Assembly (NCBI GenBank): GCA_003220435.1 | Contig: QHSL01000080.1 | Location: forward strand, 1-55,183 | Length of the DNA stretch: 55,183 nucleotides | Origin: Candidatus Rokuibacteriota bacterium | Lineage (GTDB): Bacteria > Methylomirabilota > Methylomirabilia > Rokubacteriales > CSP1-6 | Direction of reading: 5' to 3' | In this document: piece by piece, positions 37,458-46,227 of the stretch | How the letters are laid out: every line of letters starts with the position of its first letter | Numbering within the stretch: the stretch's first letter is position 1 | The notes under the pieces: generated by a model | Database searches by the model: none | What the model saw: only the letters and a program-made list of their open reading frames with translations | Told to the model about the DNA's origin: nothing | Position numbers and translations under genes: made by a program

Positions 37458-39047
37458 ATGAAAGTTTTCACTGTGGGCGTCGTCCTTCTCGCCGTCGCCT
37501 TCGGAGCGAGCGGCACCGCCTTCGCGCAGAAGGTCCCGGCGCCGCGCGGCGAGCTTCGCGTCGTCGACAAGAGCCCGATCAACTGGATCTACGTCACGTA
37601 TCACGTGTTCGAGCACCTGATGGAGCTCGACAAGGACGGGACACTTGTGCCGCGCCTGGCCACCGGCTGGCAGTGGCTCGACGATCGCACCCTCGAGGTC
37701 AAGCTGCGGCAAGGCGTCAAGTTCCACAACGGCGAGAAGTTCGACGGCGAGATCGTCAGGCTCAACTGGGAGGAGAACACCAAACGGCGTCAGCCGCACA
37801 TCATCGGCCAGTACATGAACTTCAAGCCGGGATCGAAGCTCGAGATCATTGACCCGCGGACGATCCATTTCGTGTTCCCGGAACCCGATGGCGGCGCCCT
37901 CGTGAAGCTCTCGGTCATGCACATCGCGAACCGGCAGTTCTATCGGGAAGTGGGCTGGGGCGAGGAGCACTGGTGAATCATCGATGGCGCGGGCCCGTGG
38001 GGCACGGGACCCTATCAGCTCGTGGAGGGCGTCTCCGCGCCGGCAAAGCGCTCGGGGCGGGTCATTCTCGAAGCTAACGCCAACTACTGGGACAAGAGCC
38101 GCTCGCCCCGAGTGAAGCGAATCGTCTTCGACAACACGCTCAGCCTGAAGGACGCGCTCGAGCTCGTCAAGTCGGGCGAGGGCCGAGTCGATGTGATCAC
38201 GGATCTGAGCCCCGTGGAAACGCTGCGAGTGGCGCAGAGCGCCTCGGCCACCGTGGTGAAGAGCCGCGGAAGCCTCCAGACGGTGTTCGGGCAGTTCAAC
38301 ATGCTGAAGACGGGAAGCCCGTGGCGAGACGTCCGCCTTCGGCAGGCGCTGAATTACGCCATCAACAGGAGCGACATGATCGAGTACGGTGCCAGGGGGA
38401 ACGGTGTCGTCATCCCCGCACTCATCCCGGCTCGGGGGTTCGGCCATGACCCCCAACTCGCCCCGTACCCCTTCGATCCGGGCAAGGCCAAGGATCTGCT
38501 CCGTCAAGCGGGCCATCCCGACGGCCTCGCCGTGAGCCTGATCGCGTCTGAAGAGATGGAGGCTCAGGCCACCGTGATCAGCAAGATGCTCGAGCAAATC
38601 GGCCTCAAGGTGGAGCTTCGGATCCTCGATCCCGTCACCTACAATAAGAAGACGCTCTTGAGCGGTCTGGACCAGCCGGCCGAGAAGCAGACGTGGGATA
38701 TCGCGCTCACGGCGTATCTCGACCCGTTGAACTTCCCCGCGTATCTCCTCTATCAAGGTTACGCCCTCGACGGGCCCAACGACTGGGTCGTCGAGCAACC
38801 GGCGCTCCGACAGCTCTACGAGCAAGTGCTGGGCACCGTGGATCGGGACAAGCAGCGGGTGATCTATCAGCAGATGGAGCGACACACTCGCGACCAGGCG
38901 TACTTCCTGTTCCTCTACAATCCCGTCCAGCTCTACGCCGTCAACAAGGATGTGCAGTTCGTGCCGTACGTGTCGAATCTCAACTTCCTCGAAAGCTCGG
39001 TCACGGACCGGCACTGGTCGGTGCGGAAGGGGGCGGTGAAAAAGTGA
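37458..39047 (+). CDS. ABC-type peptide/organic solute-binding protein (family 5) with an in-frame UGA at codon 173
   Basis: 529 residues if the UGA is read through. The signal peptide is MKVFTVGVVLLAVAFGASGT, cleaved near AFAQ. The SBP_bac_5 pattern is clear: VFEHLMELDKDGTLVPRLAT, GWQWLDDRTLEVKLRQGVKF, then, after the UGA (37974-37976), GPWGTGPYQLVEGVS, NYWDKSRSPRVKRIVF, RLRQALNYAINRSDMIEYG and YQQMERHTRDQAYFLFLYNP. Both parts lie in the same frame with no other stop for 357 codons. The stop separates ...GWGEEHW from IIDGAGPWGTGPY, in the middle of a conserved domain. Options: nonsense mutation, sequence error, or recoding as selenocysteine (a hairpin follows at 37991). ATG 37458 has the better signal peptide; ATG 37437 is an alternative. 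No permease genes are adjacent. Confidence 0.8.
37991..38012 (+). other. hairpin 14 bases downstream of the in-frame UGA (SECIS-like geometry)
   Basis: CCCGTG (37994-37999) pairs perfectly with CACGGG (38003-38008) around a GGG loop. It is extended by GGG (37991-37993) with CCC (38010-38012) across one bulged A. The loop starts 23 bases after the UGA and begins with G, within the loose rules for bacterial SECIS elements. The same bases encode the conserved GPWGTGP, so chance is possible. Confidence 0.35.
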
Positions 39048-39454
39048 TGACCGGGATGGCGATCGCGCTCGTGGCCGGAATGACGCTGACCGCGGGCGCG
39101 GCGCTGGCGAGCGAAGCCGCGGTCTTCGATCTCGCCAAAGAGCTCAGCGGCGCGGGCCAGGGACGCCGTGCGGTCAGCCGGTCCCTGATCAAGATGCCCG
39201 AGTACACGGTGAACGCGGTGGCCGTGAACGACGAGATCCCGATGCACCGACACGACGACGGCAGCCACGTGCTCTACATCGTGAGCGGACAGGGGACGGT
39301 CATCCTCGACGGCAAGTCGGTCGCGCTCAAGCCCGGTCTCGTCGTGCACATTCCCCAGGGGATCACCCACAGCATCAAGGTCGAGGGCGGGAAGATGACG
39401 TTCGTCGATTTCGTCCAGCACGCCCCCGATCCGAACCAGGCCGGGAAGAAGTAG
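39047..39454 (+). CDS. exported cupin-domain protein
   Basis: 135 aa. ATG 39047 overlaps the solute-binding protein stop (TGATG); GTG 39044 is possible. Signal peptide MTGMAIALVAGMTLTAGAAL. The single cupin has motif 1 IPMHRHDDGSHVLYIVSGQG, with His-x-His and a His in place of the usual Glu, and motif 2 GLVVHIPQGITHSIK with the fourth His. Metal binding in the periplasm is likely; activity unknown. It is tightly coupled to the binding-protein gene and 30 bases upstream of the kinase, so it may handle the same ligand. Confidence 0.78.
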   Translation: MTGMAIALVAGMTLTAGAALASEAAVFDLAKELSGAGQGRRAVSRSLIKMPEYTVNAVAVNDEIPMHRHDDGSHVLYIVSGQGTVILDGKSVALKPGLVVHIPQGITHSIKVEGGKMTFVDFVQHAPDPNQAGKK

Positions 39455-39484
39455 CCAGAGGACCAGCGCCACGAGGGCTCAGGC

Positions 39485-42412
39485 ATGAGCGGGAGGCGGA
39501 TCCGGTTCTGGCGGGATCTCAGCATCCAGAACAAGGTGCTCGTGATCATCCTGCCGCTCATCATCGTCCCGATGCTCATCCTGGCCGCCGTCGGCTTCGT
39601 GACGTCGAGCCGCGAGGCGGCGACGCTGGCCACCCGATATCTCAGCCAGCGCGAGACCGACCTCAGGACGATCGCCGAGAACCCGGCGATTCCGAGCTAC
39701 TTCAACAACAAGGCCTACGGGCTCACCGAGGAAGCGGAAGTTTTACGGCGCGAGCTCGAGCGCTCTCTGAAGCGGTTCGCCGACCGGAGCAACAGCGTCG
39801 AGCTCATCTATCCCGAGGTCCGCTACGTCGACCAGCGCGGCGATGAGATCGCCAAGGTGCTCGATGGCCAGATCAGGAGCGACCGCGGTCACGTCGCCGA
39901 CGCTCCGTTCTTCGCGGTCGTTAAACGATCGCGCCCCAACGAGACCTACCTCTCGCCCGTCGCGGCCAGGATGACGTACGCGATCCCCGTATATCAGGCG
40001 GGAGCCGAAGGGCGTGCGCCGACGTTTCAGGGCGCGGTGGTGCTGGATTTCGTCTATCCGATCAAGGAATTCCGGCGCACTACCGTCGCCATCGCCGCCA
40101 CGTTCCTCGTCATCACGGCGCTCAGCCTGAGCATCGCCGTCTTTATCACGATCAACCGGGTCCGACGACTCACCAACCCGATCCGCCGGCTGGCCGAGGC
40201 CGCCAACCTCATCGCGGCCGGCCAGCGGTCGGTGAACGTCGCGATCGACTCCAAGGACGAGGTCGGTCGTCTCGCGACCTCCTTCAACGAGATGGCGGTG
40301 AGTCTCGCGCGAAACGAGATCGCGCTCGAGCGCAAGGTCACCGAGACCCAGACACTCTACGAAATCGGCCAGGAGATCGGCGCCCAGGTCGCGCTCGGCC
40401 CGACGCTGCAGCTCATCGTCGATCGTGCCCGCGATCTCCTTCGGGCGGAGGGCAGTCGACTCGCCCTGCGGCAACCCGGGAGCGATACGTTTGCGATCCG
40501 GGCGCACAGCGGCAGCGTCACCGACTCGTTCGCCGTCATGCGCTTCAGGCCTGGAGAGGGATTCACCGGGCGCGTGATCCTGACCGGCGCGCCGATGATC
40601 GTCAAAGACTATCGCCAGGAGTTTCCGGACAGCCCGTTCCTCGCGGCCGTCGAAGAGGCCGGGGTCCGATCCCTCATCGCGGTGCCCCTGAAGGCGCGAG
40701 GAGCCCTCATCGGCGTGCTCGCGGTCGACAGCCACGCTCCCCACGCCTTCCGCGAGGAGGACCAACAGCTCTTGAGCGCGCTGGCCGATCAGGCCTCCAT
40801 CGCGATCGAGAACGCTCAGCTCTACGAGCAGGTCAAACGACACGCGGAAGAGCTGGAGGCCAAGGTCGAAGCGCGGACGCGCGAATTGCAGGAAGCCAAC
40901 CGGCGGCTGGAGGACGCTTCCCGTCACAAGTCGGAGTTCCTCGCGAACATGTCCCACGAGCTGCGGACTCCGCTGAACGCCATCATCGGCTTCACGCGCC
41001 TGGTGATGCGGCGGTCCCAGGAAGTGCTGGCGGCCCGGCAGTACGAGAATCTGGAGAAGATCCTGATCAGCGCCGAGCACCTGCTCGGGCTCATCAACGA
41101 CATTCTCGATCTCTCGAAGATCGAGGCCGGCCGGATGGAGGTGCGGCCCGGCAGCGTCGACCTCGCGGTCCTCGTCGACGACTGCCTGCGCACGGTCGAG
41201 CCGATGATCAGGAGCGAGCACCTGCAGGTGCGGAAAGACATGGCGGCCGACTTGCCGCCGCTGTGGACCGACCGGGACAAACTCAAGCAGATCCTCATCA
41301 ACCTGCTGAGCAACGCGATCAAGTTCACCGACGCGGGAACGGTGACCGTGAGCGCGCGGCCCGAGAACGGGCGGATGGCGATCGCCGTCGCCGACACGGG
41401 CATCGGCGTTCCGCCGGACGCGCTGGAGCTGATCTTCGAGGAGTTTCGTCAGGTCGACAGCAGCTCCACCCGGAAGCATGGCGGCACGGGTTTGGGGCTC
41501 TCGATCAGCCGGCACTTCGCGCGGCTCCTGGGCGGCGACGTCTCGGTGCGCAGCACGCTCGGGGCCGGCTCCACCTTCACGCTGATCCTTCCGCTCCGCT
41601 ACGAGGTGTCCTCGATCTCGACGCGGGCCGCCGCGGCGGCCTTGCTCGACGAACGGGCGGTCCCACCGGACGGCAAGGTGGTCCTGGTCATCGACGACGA
41701 CCCTGACGTGATCTACCTGCTACGAGAGAACCTCGGCGATGCGGGGTATCGGGTGGTCGGCGCGCTCAGCGGTCAGGAGGGCCTTCACAAGGCCCGCGAG
41801 CTCAGGCCGTTCGCGATCACGCTCGACATCACGATGCCCAACAAAGACGGCTGGGAGGTTCTGCACGAGCTCAAGGCGCATCCCTCGACCAAGGACATCC
41901 CGATCATCGTCGTCTCGATCGTCGACAACAAGGAGCTCGGGTACCGGCTCGGGGCCTTCGACTACCTCCTCAAACCAATCGACCGTGACGCGGTCTTCGC
42001 CGCCCTCGGACGCATTGCTCCGCCGCACGGCCGTCTCCTGGTCGTCGACGACGACCCGCTGGTGGTGGACATGGTGGGCCAGTTGCTCGAAGGCGAGCCG
42101 TACGAGGTCGAGACCGCGGCGGACGGCCAGGAGGCGCTCGAGGCGATCTCCCGCCGCCGTCCGGACGTGATCCTGCTGGACCTCCTCATGCCGAGAGTGG
42201 ACGGATTCGCCGTCATCGAGCATCTCCGTCAGGATCCGGAGTACGCACTGATCCCGGTGATCGTGCTCACCGCGAAAACGCTCACGGCGGCGGAGCATGC
42301 CGTGCTCGACCAAAGCGTTCTCAAGGTGATCCAAAAAAGCGGGCTCGACCGCGACCGCTTCATCCAGGAATTGCGAAGCACCTTGCAGGGCTATCGCGGC
42401 GGGACTACGTGA
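39485..42412 (+). CDS. hybrid sensor histidine kinase (TM-sensor-TM-HAMP-GAF-HisKA-HATPase-REC-REC)
   Basis: 975 aa. Membrane helices at about 18-40 and 201-223 bracket a periplasmic sensor of about 160 residues. HAMP lies at about 224-278, GAF at about 300-445 and a coiled coil at 446-480. The phospho-acceptor His491 is in ANMSHELRTPLNAIIGF. The ATPase has the N-box NLLSNAIKF, VADTGIGVP and HGGTGLGLS. Two receiver domains follow with phospho-Asp781 (ITLDITMP) and Asp899 (VILLDLLMP). It should autophosphorylate on an extracytoplasmic or GAF-bound cue and relay to the response regulators encoded 10 and 400 bases downstream. Confidence 0.92.
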   Translation: MSGRRIRFWRDLSIQNKVLVIILPLIIVPMLILAAVGFVTSSREAATLATRYLSQRETDLRTIAENPAIPSYFNNKAYGLTEEAEVLRRELERSLKRFADRSNSVELIYPEVRYVDQRGDEIAKVLDGQIRSDRGHVADAPFFAVVKRSRPNETYLSPVAARMTYAIPVYQAGAEGRAPTFQGAVVLDFVYPIKEFRRTTVAIAATFLVITALSLSIAVFITINRVRRLTNPIRRLAEAANLIAAGQRSVNVAIDSKDEVGRLATSFNEMAVSLARNEIALERKVTETQTLYEIGQEIGAQVALGPTLQLIVDRARDLLRAEGSRLALRQPGSDTFAIRAHSGSVTDSFAVMRFRPGEGFTGRVILTGAPMIVKDYRQEFPDSPFLAAVEEAGVRSLIAVPLKARGALIGVLAVDSHAPHAFREEDQQLLSALADQASIAIENAQLYEQVKRHAEELEAKVEARTRELQEANRRLEDASRHKSEFLANMSHELRTPLNAIIGFTRLVMRRSQEVLAARQYENLEKILISAEHLLGLINDILDLSKIEAGRMEVRPGSVDLAVLVDDCLRTVEPMIRSEHLQVRKDMAADLPPLWTDRDKLKQILINLLSNAIKFTDAGTVTVSARPENGRMAIAVADTGIGVPPDALELIFEEFRQVDSSSTRKHGGTGLGLSISRHFARLLGGDVSVRSTLGAGSTFTLILPLRYEVSSISTRAAAAALLDERAVPPDGKVVLVIDDDPDVIYLLRENLGDAGYRVVGALSGQEGLHKARELRPFAITLDITMPNKDGWEVLHELKAHPSTKDIPIIVVSIVDNKELGYRLGAFDYLLKPIDRDAVFAALGRIAPPHGRLLVVDDDPLVVDMVGQLLEGEPYEVETAADGQEALEAISRRRPDVILLDLLMPRVDGFAVIEHLRQDPEYALIPVIVLTAKTLTAAEHAVLDQSVLKVIQKSGLDRDRFIQELRSTLQGYRGGTT

Positions 42413-42422
42413 AACGAGCGTC

Positions 42423-42788
42423 ATGAAGAGAATTCTGGTCGTCGAGGACGTGGAGTTCAATCGGGATCTCCTCGTGCAGCTGCTGGAGGACGACTATGAG
42501 GTCCTGACGGCGGTCAATGGGGAAGAGGGCATCGGGCTCGCGGAGCGCGAGCGCCCCGACCTCGTCCTGATGGATCTCTCGCTGCCGGTGATCGACGGCT
42601 GGGAGGCGACCCGGCGCATCAAGGCGAACCCGGATCTTAAGGGCATTCCCATCATCGCGCTGTCGGCGCACGCGATGCTCGGCGACGAAGACAAGGCTCG
42701 CGAGGCGGGGTGCGACGACTATCTCAGCAAACCGCTGAACGATACCCTGCTCTTCGCCAAGCTGGCCAAGTTCCTGGGCCAGACATAG
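42423..42788 (+). CDS. single-domain response regulator (DivK/CheY-like)
   Basis: 121 aa, receiver domain only. ILVVEDVEFNRDLLVQLL provides the acidic pocket, LVLMDLSLPVIDGWEATRR the phospho-acceptor Asp, ALSAHAM the conserved Ser/Thr position, and DDYLSKPLN the Lys. With no output domain, it likely shuttles phosphate between the hybrid kinase and another partner or blocks a protein by binding. It starts 10 bases after the kinase stop. Confidence 0.9.
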   Translation: MKRILVVEDVEFNRDLLVQLLEDDYEVLTAVNGEEGIGLAERERPDLVLMDLSLPVIDGWEATRRIKANPDLKGIPIIALSAHAMLGDEDKAREAGCDDYLSKPLNDTLLFAKLAKFLGQT

Positions 42789-42813
42789 CCACGAGTTCGG
42801 CCGGGGAACGATC

Positions 42814-43875
42814 GTGCGATCCAGGATCCTGATCGTCGACGACGAGCCATTCAACGTCGACTACCTCGAGCAGGAGCTGGAGGACCTGGGCTACGAGACG
42901 GTCAGTGCCGGCAACGGCAAGGAGGCGGTCGACCAGGTTGCGAGCGACCCCCCCGATCTGATCCTTCTGGACGTGATGATGCCGGTGATGGACGGCTTCA
43001 CGGTCTGCCGCATCCTCAAGGGTTGCGAAGAGACACGGCTCATCCCCATCGTCATCATGACCGCGCTCGACGGCATGGAGGATCGCATCCGGGGGATCGA
43101 GGCCGGCGCCGACGATTTCCTCACCAAGCCCGTGAATCCGCGCGAGCTGATCGCGCGCATCCAGACCGCGCTGAAGCTCAAACACGCCGTCGACAAGAAG
43201 CTCGGCGAGCTCTCGAAGATCAAGGATCACTTCGCCAAGTTCGTCCCGGAAGCCGTCAAGCGCCTCGTCGCGGCCAATCCCGATGCCCCCGAGCTGGCGA
43301 AGCACGAGCGAGATGTCTCGGTGCTGTTCGTTGACATCAGCGGCTATACGAGTCTCGCCGATCGGCTCCGGGCGGACGTTCTCAACGCGTTGGTGGAGCG
43401 ATACTTCTCGACGTTCCTGGATCATATCCGTGGGGCGGGAGGCGACATCAACGAGACCGCCGGCGACGGGTTCATGGCGATCTTCCAGGACGCCGAGGCC
43501 GGAGGGCACGCGGTCACCGCGATCGACAGCGCGGTCGCCCTGCTCGGCGCGACGGACGCGCTCAATCGCGAGAATACCGAGCATCCGCTGGCGATTCACA
43601 TCGGCGTCAACTCCGGGGTGGCGCTCGTCGGCTCCACCCGCTTCGAGGGGGCACGCGGAGCTCGCTGGACCTTCACCGCGAGTGGCCCGGTGACGAACCT
43701 CGCCGCGCGTTTGGCGGCTGCGGCGCGGGCGGGCCAGATTCTCGCCGGCCCCGAAACCGTGCGCCGGCTAGGGCATCGTTTTCGCTTGGAACGACTCGGC
43801 CGCGAATCGCTGAAGAACATCGTCGAGCCGGTCGAAATCCACGGCGTACTCGGGCGAGCGCCGGCCGACGGCTAG
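42814..43875 (+). CDS. receiver domain fused to class III nucleotidyl cyclase
   Basis: 353 aa from GTG 42814. The receiver (1-120) has phospho-Asp53 and Lys105. A linker helix (122-160) leads to a class III cyclase domain (165-345) with metal Asp174 (LFVDISGYTSL) and Asp218 (ETAGDGFMAIF), and transition-state Asn295/Arg299 (VTNLAARLAAAA). The two base-recognition positions are not those of adenylate cyclases: Lys is Glu214, and Asp/Thr is Pro292. Glu at the first site is the guanylate-cyclase type. It probably makes a cyclic nucleotide in response to phosphorylation. Ends 7 bases from the convergent dehydrogenase gene. Confidence 0.88.
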   Translation: MRSRILIVDDEPFNVDYLEQELEDLGYETVSAGNGKEAVDQVASDPPDLILLDVMMPVMDGFTVCRILKGCEETRLIPIVIMTALDGMEDRIRGIEAGADDFLTKPVNPRELIARIQTALKLKHAVDKKLGELSKIKDHFAKFVPEAVKRLVAANPDAPELAKHERDVSVLFVDISGYTSLADRLRADVLNALVERYFSTFLDHIRGAGGDINETAGDGFMAIFQDAEAGGHAVTAIDSAVALLGATDALNRENTEHPLAIHIGVNSGVALVGSTRFEGARGARWTFTASGPVTNLAARLAAAARAGQILAGPETVRRLGHRFRLERLGRESLKNIVEPVEIHGVLGRAPADG

Positions 43876-43882
43876 AACTCGT

Positions 43883-44995
43883 CTAGGGCACGAGCGCCGC
43901 GCGCGTGATGCGCGTCGTGTCCTTCGCGTGCCACTCGGAGTCGGTGAAGGCCTGGTTGATCTTTTCCAGCGGGTACTTGTGTGAGATGAGCCGATCGAAA
44001 GGCCAGCGCGCGCGGTTGCGCACGAGGAAATCGAGCGCTCGCGGAATCACCCAGGGATCGTACTGGATCACGCCCACGATCTTCTTCGAGCCCCACACGA
44101 GCAGGGACGGCTCGAGCTCGACCTTGGCTCCCCGGCTGATCGTCCCGATCTCGAGATAGGTGCCGCCCGAGCGGAGCATCTCGATGCCCTCGGGGATGAC
44201 CTGAGGGAACCCGACGAAGTCGCACGCGACGTCGGCCCCGCCGCTGCCGGTCCATTTGCGGACGAGGCCGACGCGCTCGCGGCGATCGGCAACCTCCTTG
44301 ACGTTGATCGTGTGGTCGGCGCCGAAGGCGCGCGCCAGCTCCAGCCTTCCCGCGAGCTGGTCGACGACGATCACGGTGGCGGCGCCCATGTCCTTGGCGA
44401 CGGCCGCCGCCTGGATCCCGAGGCCACCCGCACCCTGGATGACGACGGTGGAGCCGAACGTGAGCCCCGCCCGGTCGAGGCCGAAGATCACCTGGGACAG
44501 AGCGCAGTTCACCGGCGACACCAGCTCGTCGGCGAGCGCGTCGGGGACCACGAAGATCGCGCCCCGCGGCCGCAGGTAGTAGTACTCGGCGAAGGCGCCG
44601 TGGAAGTGCGGGAACTGTGAGGGCCCCAGCGGGCGCTCGATCTTCGCCGGGCACGCCGCCGGCTCGTTGTTGAGGCACGCATGGCAGCGCCCGCACGGAT
44701 AGAAGTACGTGTAGGCGACGCGGTCGCCTTCCTTGAGCGGCCGGCCGAGCGAGTCGGTCTTCACACGCGCGCCCAGACGCGCCACGCGACCCGTCATCTC
44801 GTGGCCGAAGATCCAGCCGTCCTCGGGCAGGCGCAGCGGCGCGTCCCCGCGCCAGAAATGGAGGTCCGAGCCGCAGACGTTGGCGAGCGAGACGCGGATC
44901 AGGACGGCGTCGGGCTCGACGTCGGGCAGGGGAAGCTCACGGAGCTCGAAGGCCTTGCCGGGGCCGAAGAAGACGGCGGCCTTCCCCGTGGTCAC
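43883..44995 (-). CDS. zinc-dependent alcohol dehydrogenase (MDR family)
   Basis: 370 aa. Catalytic zinc residues: Cys in [12 protein letters not shown] and His-Glu in [14 protein letters not shown]. The structural zinc loop is [20 protein letters not shown], with four Cys. The Rossmann motif is [20 protein letters not shown] with an Asp-type NAD preference (VVDQLAGRL). GTG 44995 overlaps the lysC stop (GTGA), so it is the last gene of the aspartate-family operon although its substrate has no obvious link to that pathway. Confidence 0.87.
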   Translation of the reverse strand: MTTGKAAVFFGPGKAFELRELPLPDVEPDAVLIRVSLANVCGSDLHFWRGDAPLRLPEDGWIFGHEMTGRVARLGARVKTDSLGRPLKEGDRVAYTYFYPCGRCHACLNNEPAACPAKIERPLGPSQFPHFHGAFAEYYYLRPRGAIFVVPDALADELVSPVNCALSQVIFGLDRAGLTFGSTVVIQGAGGLGIQAAAVAKDMGAATVIVVDQLAGRLELARAFGADHTINVKEVADRRERVGLVRKWTGSGGADVACDFVGFPQVIPEGIEMLRSGGTYLEIGTISRGAKVELEPSLLVWGSKKIVGVIQYDPWVIPRALDFLVRNRARWPFDRLISHKYPLEKINQAFTDSEWHAKDTTRITRAALVP

Positions 44996-46215
44996 CGCGA
45001 GACTCCCGCGCCGACCTCGAACGCGTCGTGCAGCGCCCGCACCGCGAGCTCGGTGTATTTGTCCTCGATGACGCACGAGATGGCGATTTCGGAGGTCGAG
45101 ATCATCTGGATGTTGATGCCCTCGCGCGCCAGCGCCGCGAACATCTTCGACGCCACGCCCGAGTGGCTGCGCATCCCGACCCCCACGATGGAGACCTTGG
45201 CGACCCGCTCGTCGTGCGCGATGCCGCGCGCGCCGACGTCGCGCGCCACCCCCTCGAGCAAGGCGACCGCGCGCGCGTGGTCGCTGCGTGGCAGCGTGAA
45301 GGACATATCGGTGTAGCCGTCCTGGCTGATGTTCTGCACGATCATGTCGACGACGATGTTGCTGGAGGCGATCCCCCCGAACACCGCGGACGCGATCCCG
45401 GGCCGGTCGGGCACTCGCAGGAGAGAGATCTTCGCCTGGCTCCGGTCGTGCGTCACCCCGGTCACCACCGCCTGTTCCATGCCGAGCTCCTCCTTCGTCA
45501 CGAGCGTGCCCGGGTTCGGGCTGAAGGTGGATCGTACGTGGACCGTGACCCCGTACTTCTTCGCGAACTCCACCGAGCGGCTCTGGAGCACCTTCGCCCC
45601 GAGGCTCGCCAGCTCGAGCATCTCGTCGTAAGAGACGCGGGCGAGCTTGCGGGCGTCGGGAACGATGTTCGGGTCGGCGGTGAACACGCCGTCGACGTCC
45701 GTGTAGATCTCGCACACGTCCGCCTTCAGCGCCGCCGCGAGCGCGACCGCGGTGAGATCGGAGCCGCCGCGACCGAGGGTCGTGATCTCGTCCTGATCGG
45801 AGAGCCCTTGGAACCCGGCGACCACGGCGATCTCGCCGGCGTCGAGCGCCCGGCGCACGCGATCGGCGTCGATCTGGGTGATCCGAGCCTGCGTGTGCGA
45901 GTGATCGGTCCGCATGCCGACCTGCGGTCCGGTGAACGAGCGCGCCTTCACGCCGAGGGACTGGAGCGCCATCGCCAGCAACGCGATCGTGACCTGCTCG
46001 CCCGTCGCCAGCAGCATGTCCATCTCGCGAAGATCGGGAGTGGCGGAGATCTGGCGGGCGAGCGCCATCAGGCCGTCGGTGGTCTTGCCCATGGCCGAGA
46101 CGACGACGACCAGCTGGTTGCCGGGCGCGCTCGCCACCACCCGCCGGGCGACGTTCGCGATCATGTCGGCGTCGGCGACGGACGAGCCGCCGTACTTCTG
46201 AACGAGCAGCGCCAT
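44992..46215 (-). CDS. lysC: aspartate kinase
   Basis: 407 aa. It phosphorylates aspartate, the first step to lysine, threonine and methionine. The N-terminal kinase motif is [39 protein letters not shown] and [20 protein letters not shown] are substrate and ATP sites. Two ACT domains follow ([40 protein letters not shown]), so feedback inhibition by lysine and/or threonine is likely. It lies 12 bases after the YbhN-like gene. Confidence 0.94.
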   Translation of the reverse strand: MALLVQKYGGSSVADADMIANVARRVVASAPGNQLVVVVSAMGKTTDGLMALARQISATPDLREMDMLLATGEQVTIALLAMALQSLGVKARSFTGPQVGMRTDHSHTQARITQIDADRVRRALDAGEIAVVAGFQGLSDQDEITTLGRGGSDLTAVALAAALKADVCEIYTDVDGVFTADPNIVPDARKLARVSYDEMLELASLGAKVLQSRSVEFAKKYGVTVHVRSTFSPNPGTLVTKEELGMEQAVVTGVTHDRSQAKISLLRVPDRPGIASAVFGGIASSNIVVDMIVQNISQDGYTDMSFTLPRSDHARAVALLEGVARDVGARGIAHDERVAKVSIVGVGMRSHSGVASKMFAALAREGINIQMISTSEIAISCVIEDKYTELAVRALHDAFEVGAGVSR

Positions 46216-46227
46216 AGCCTCAGAAAT

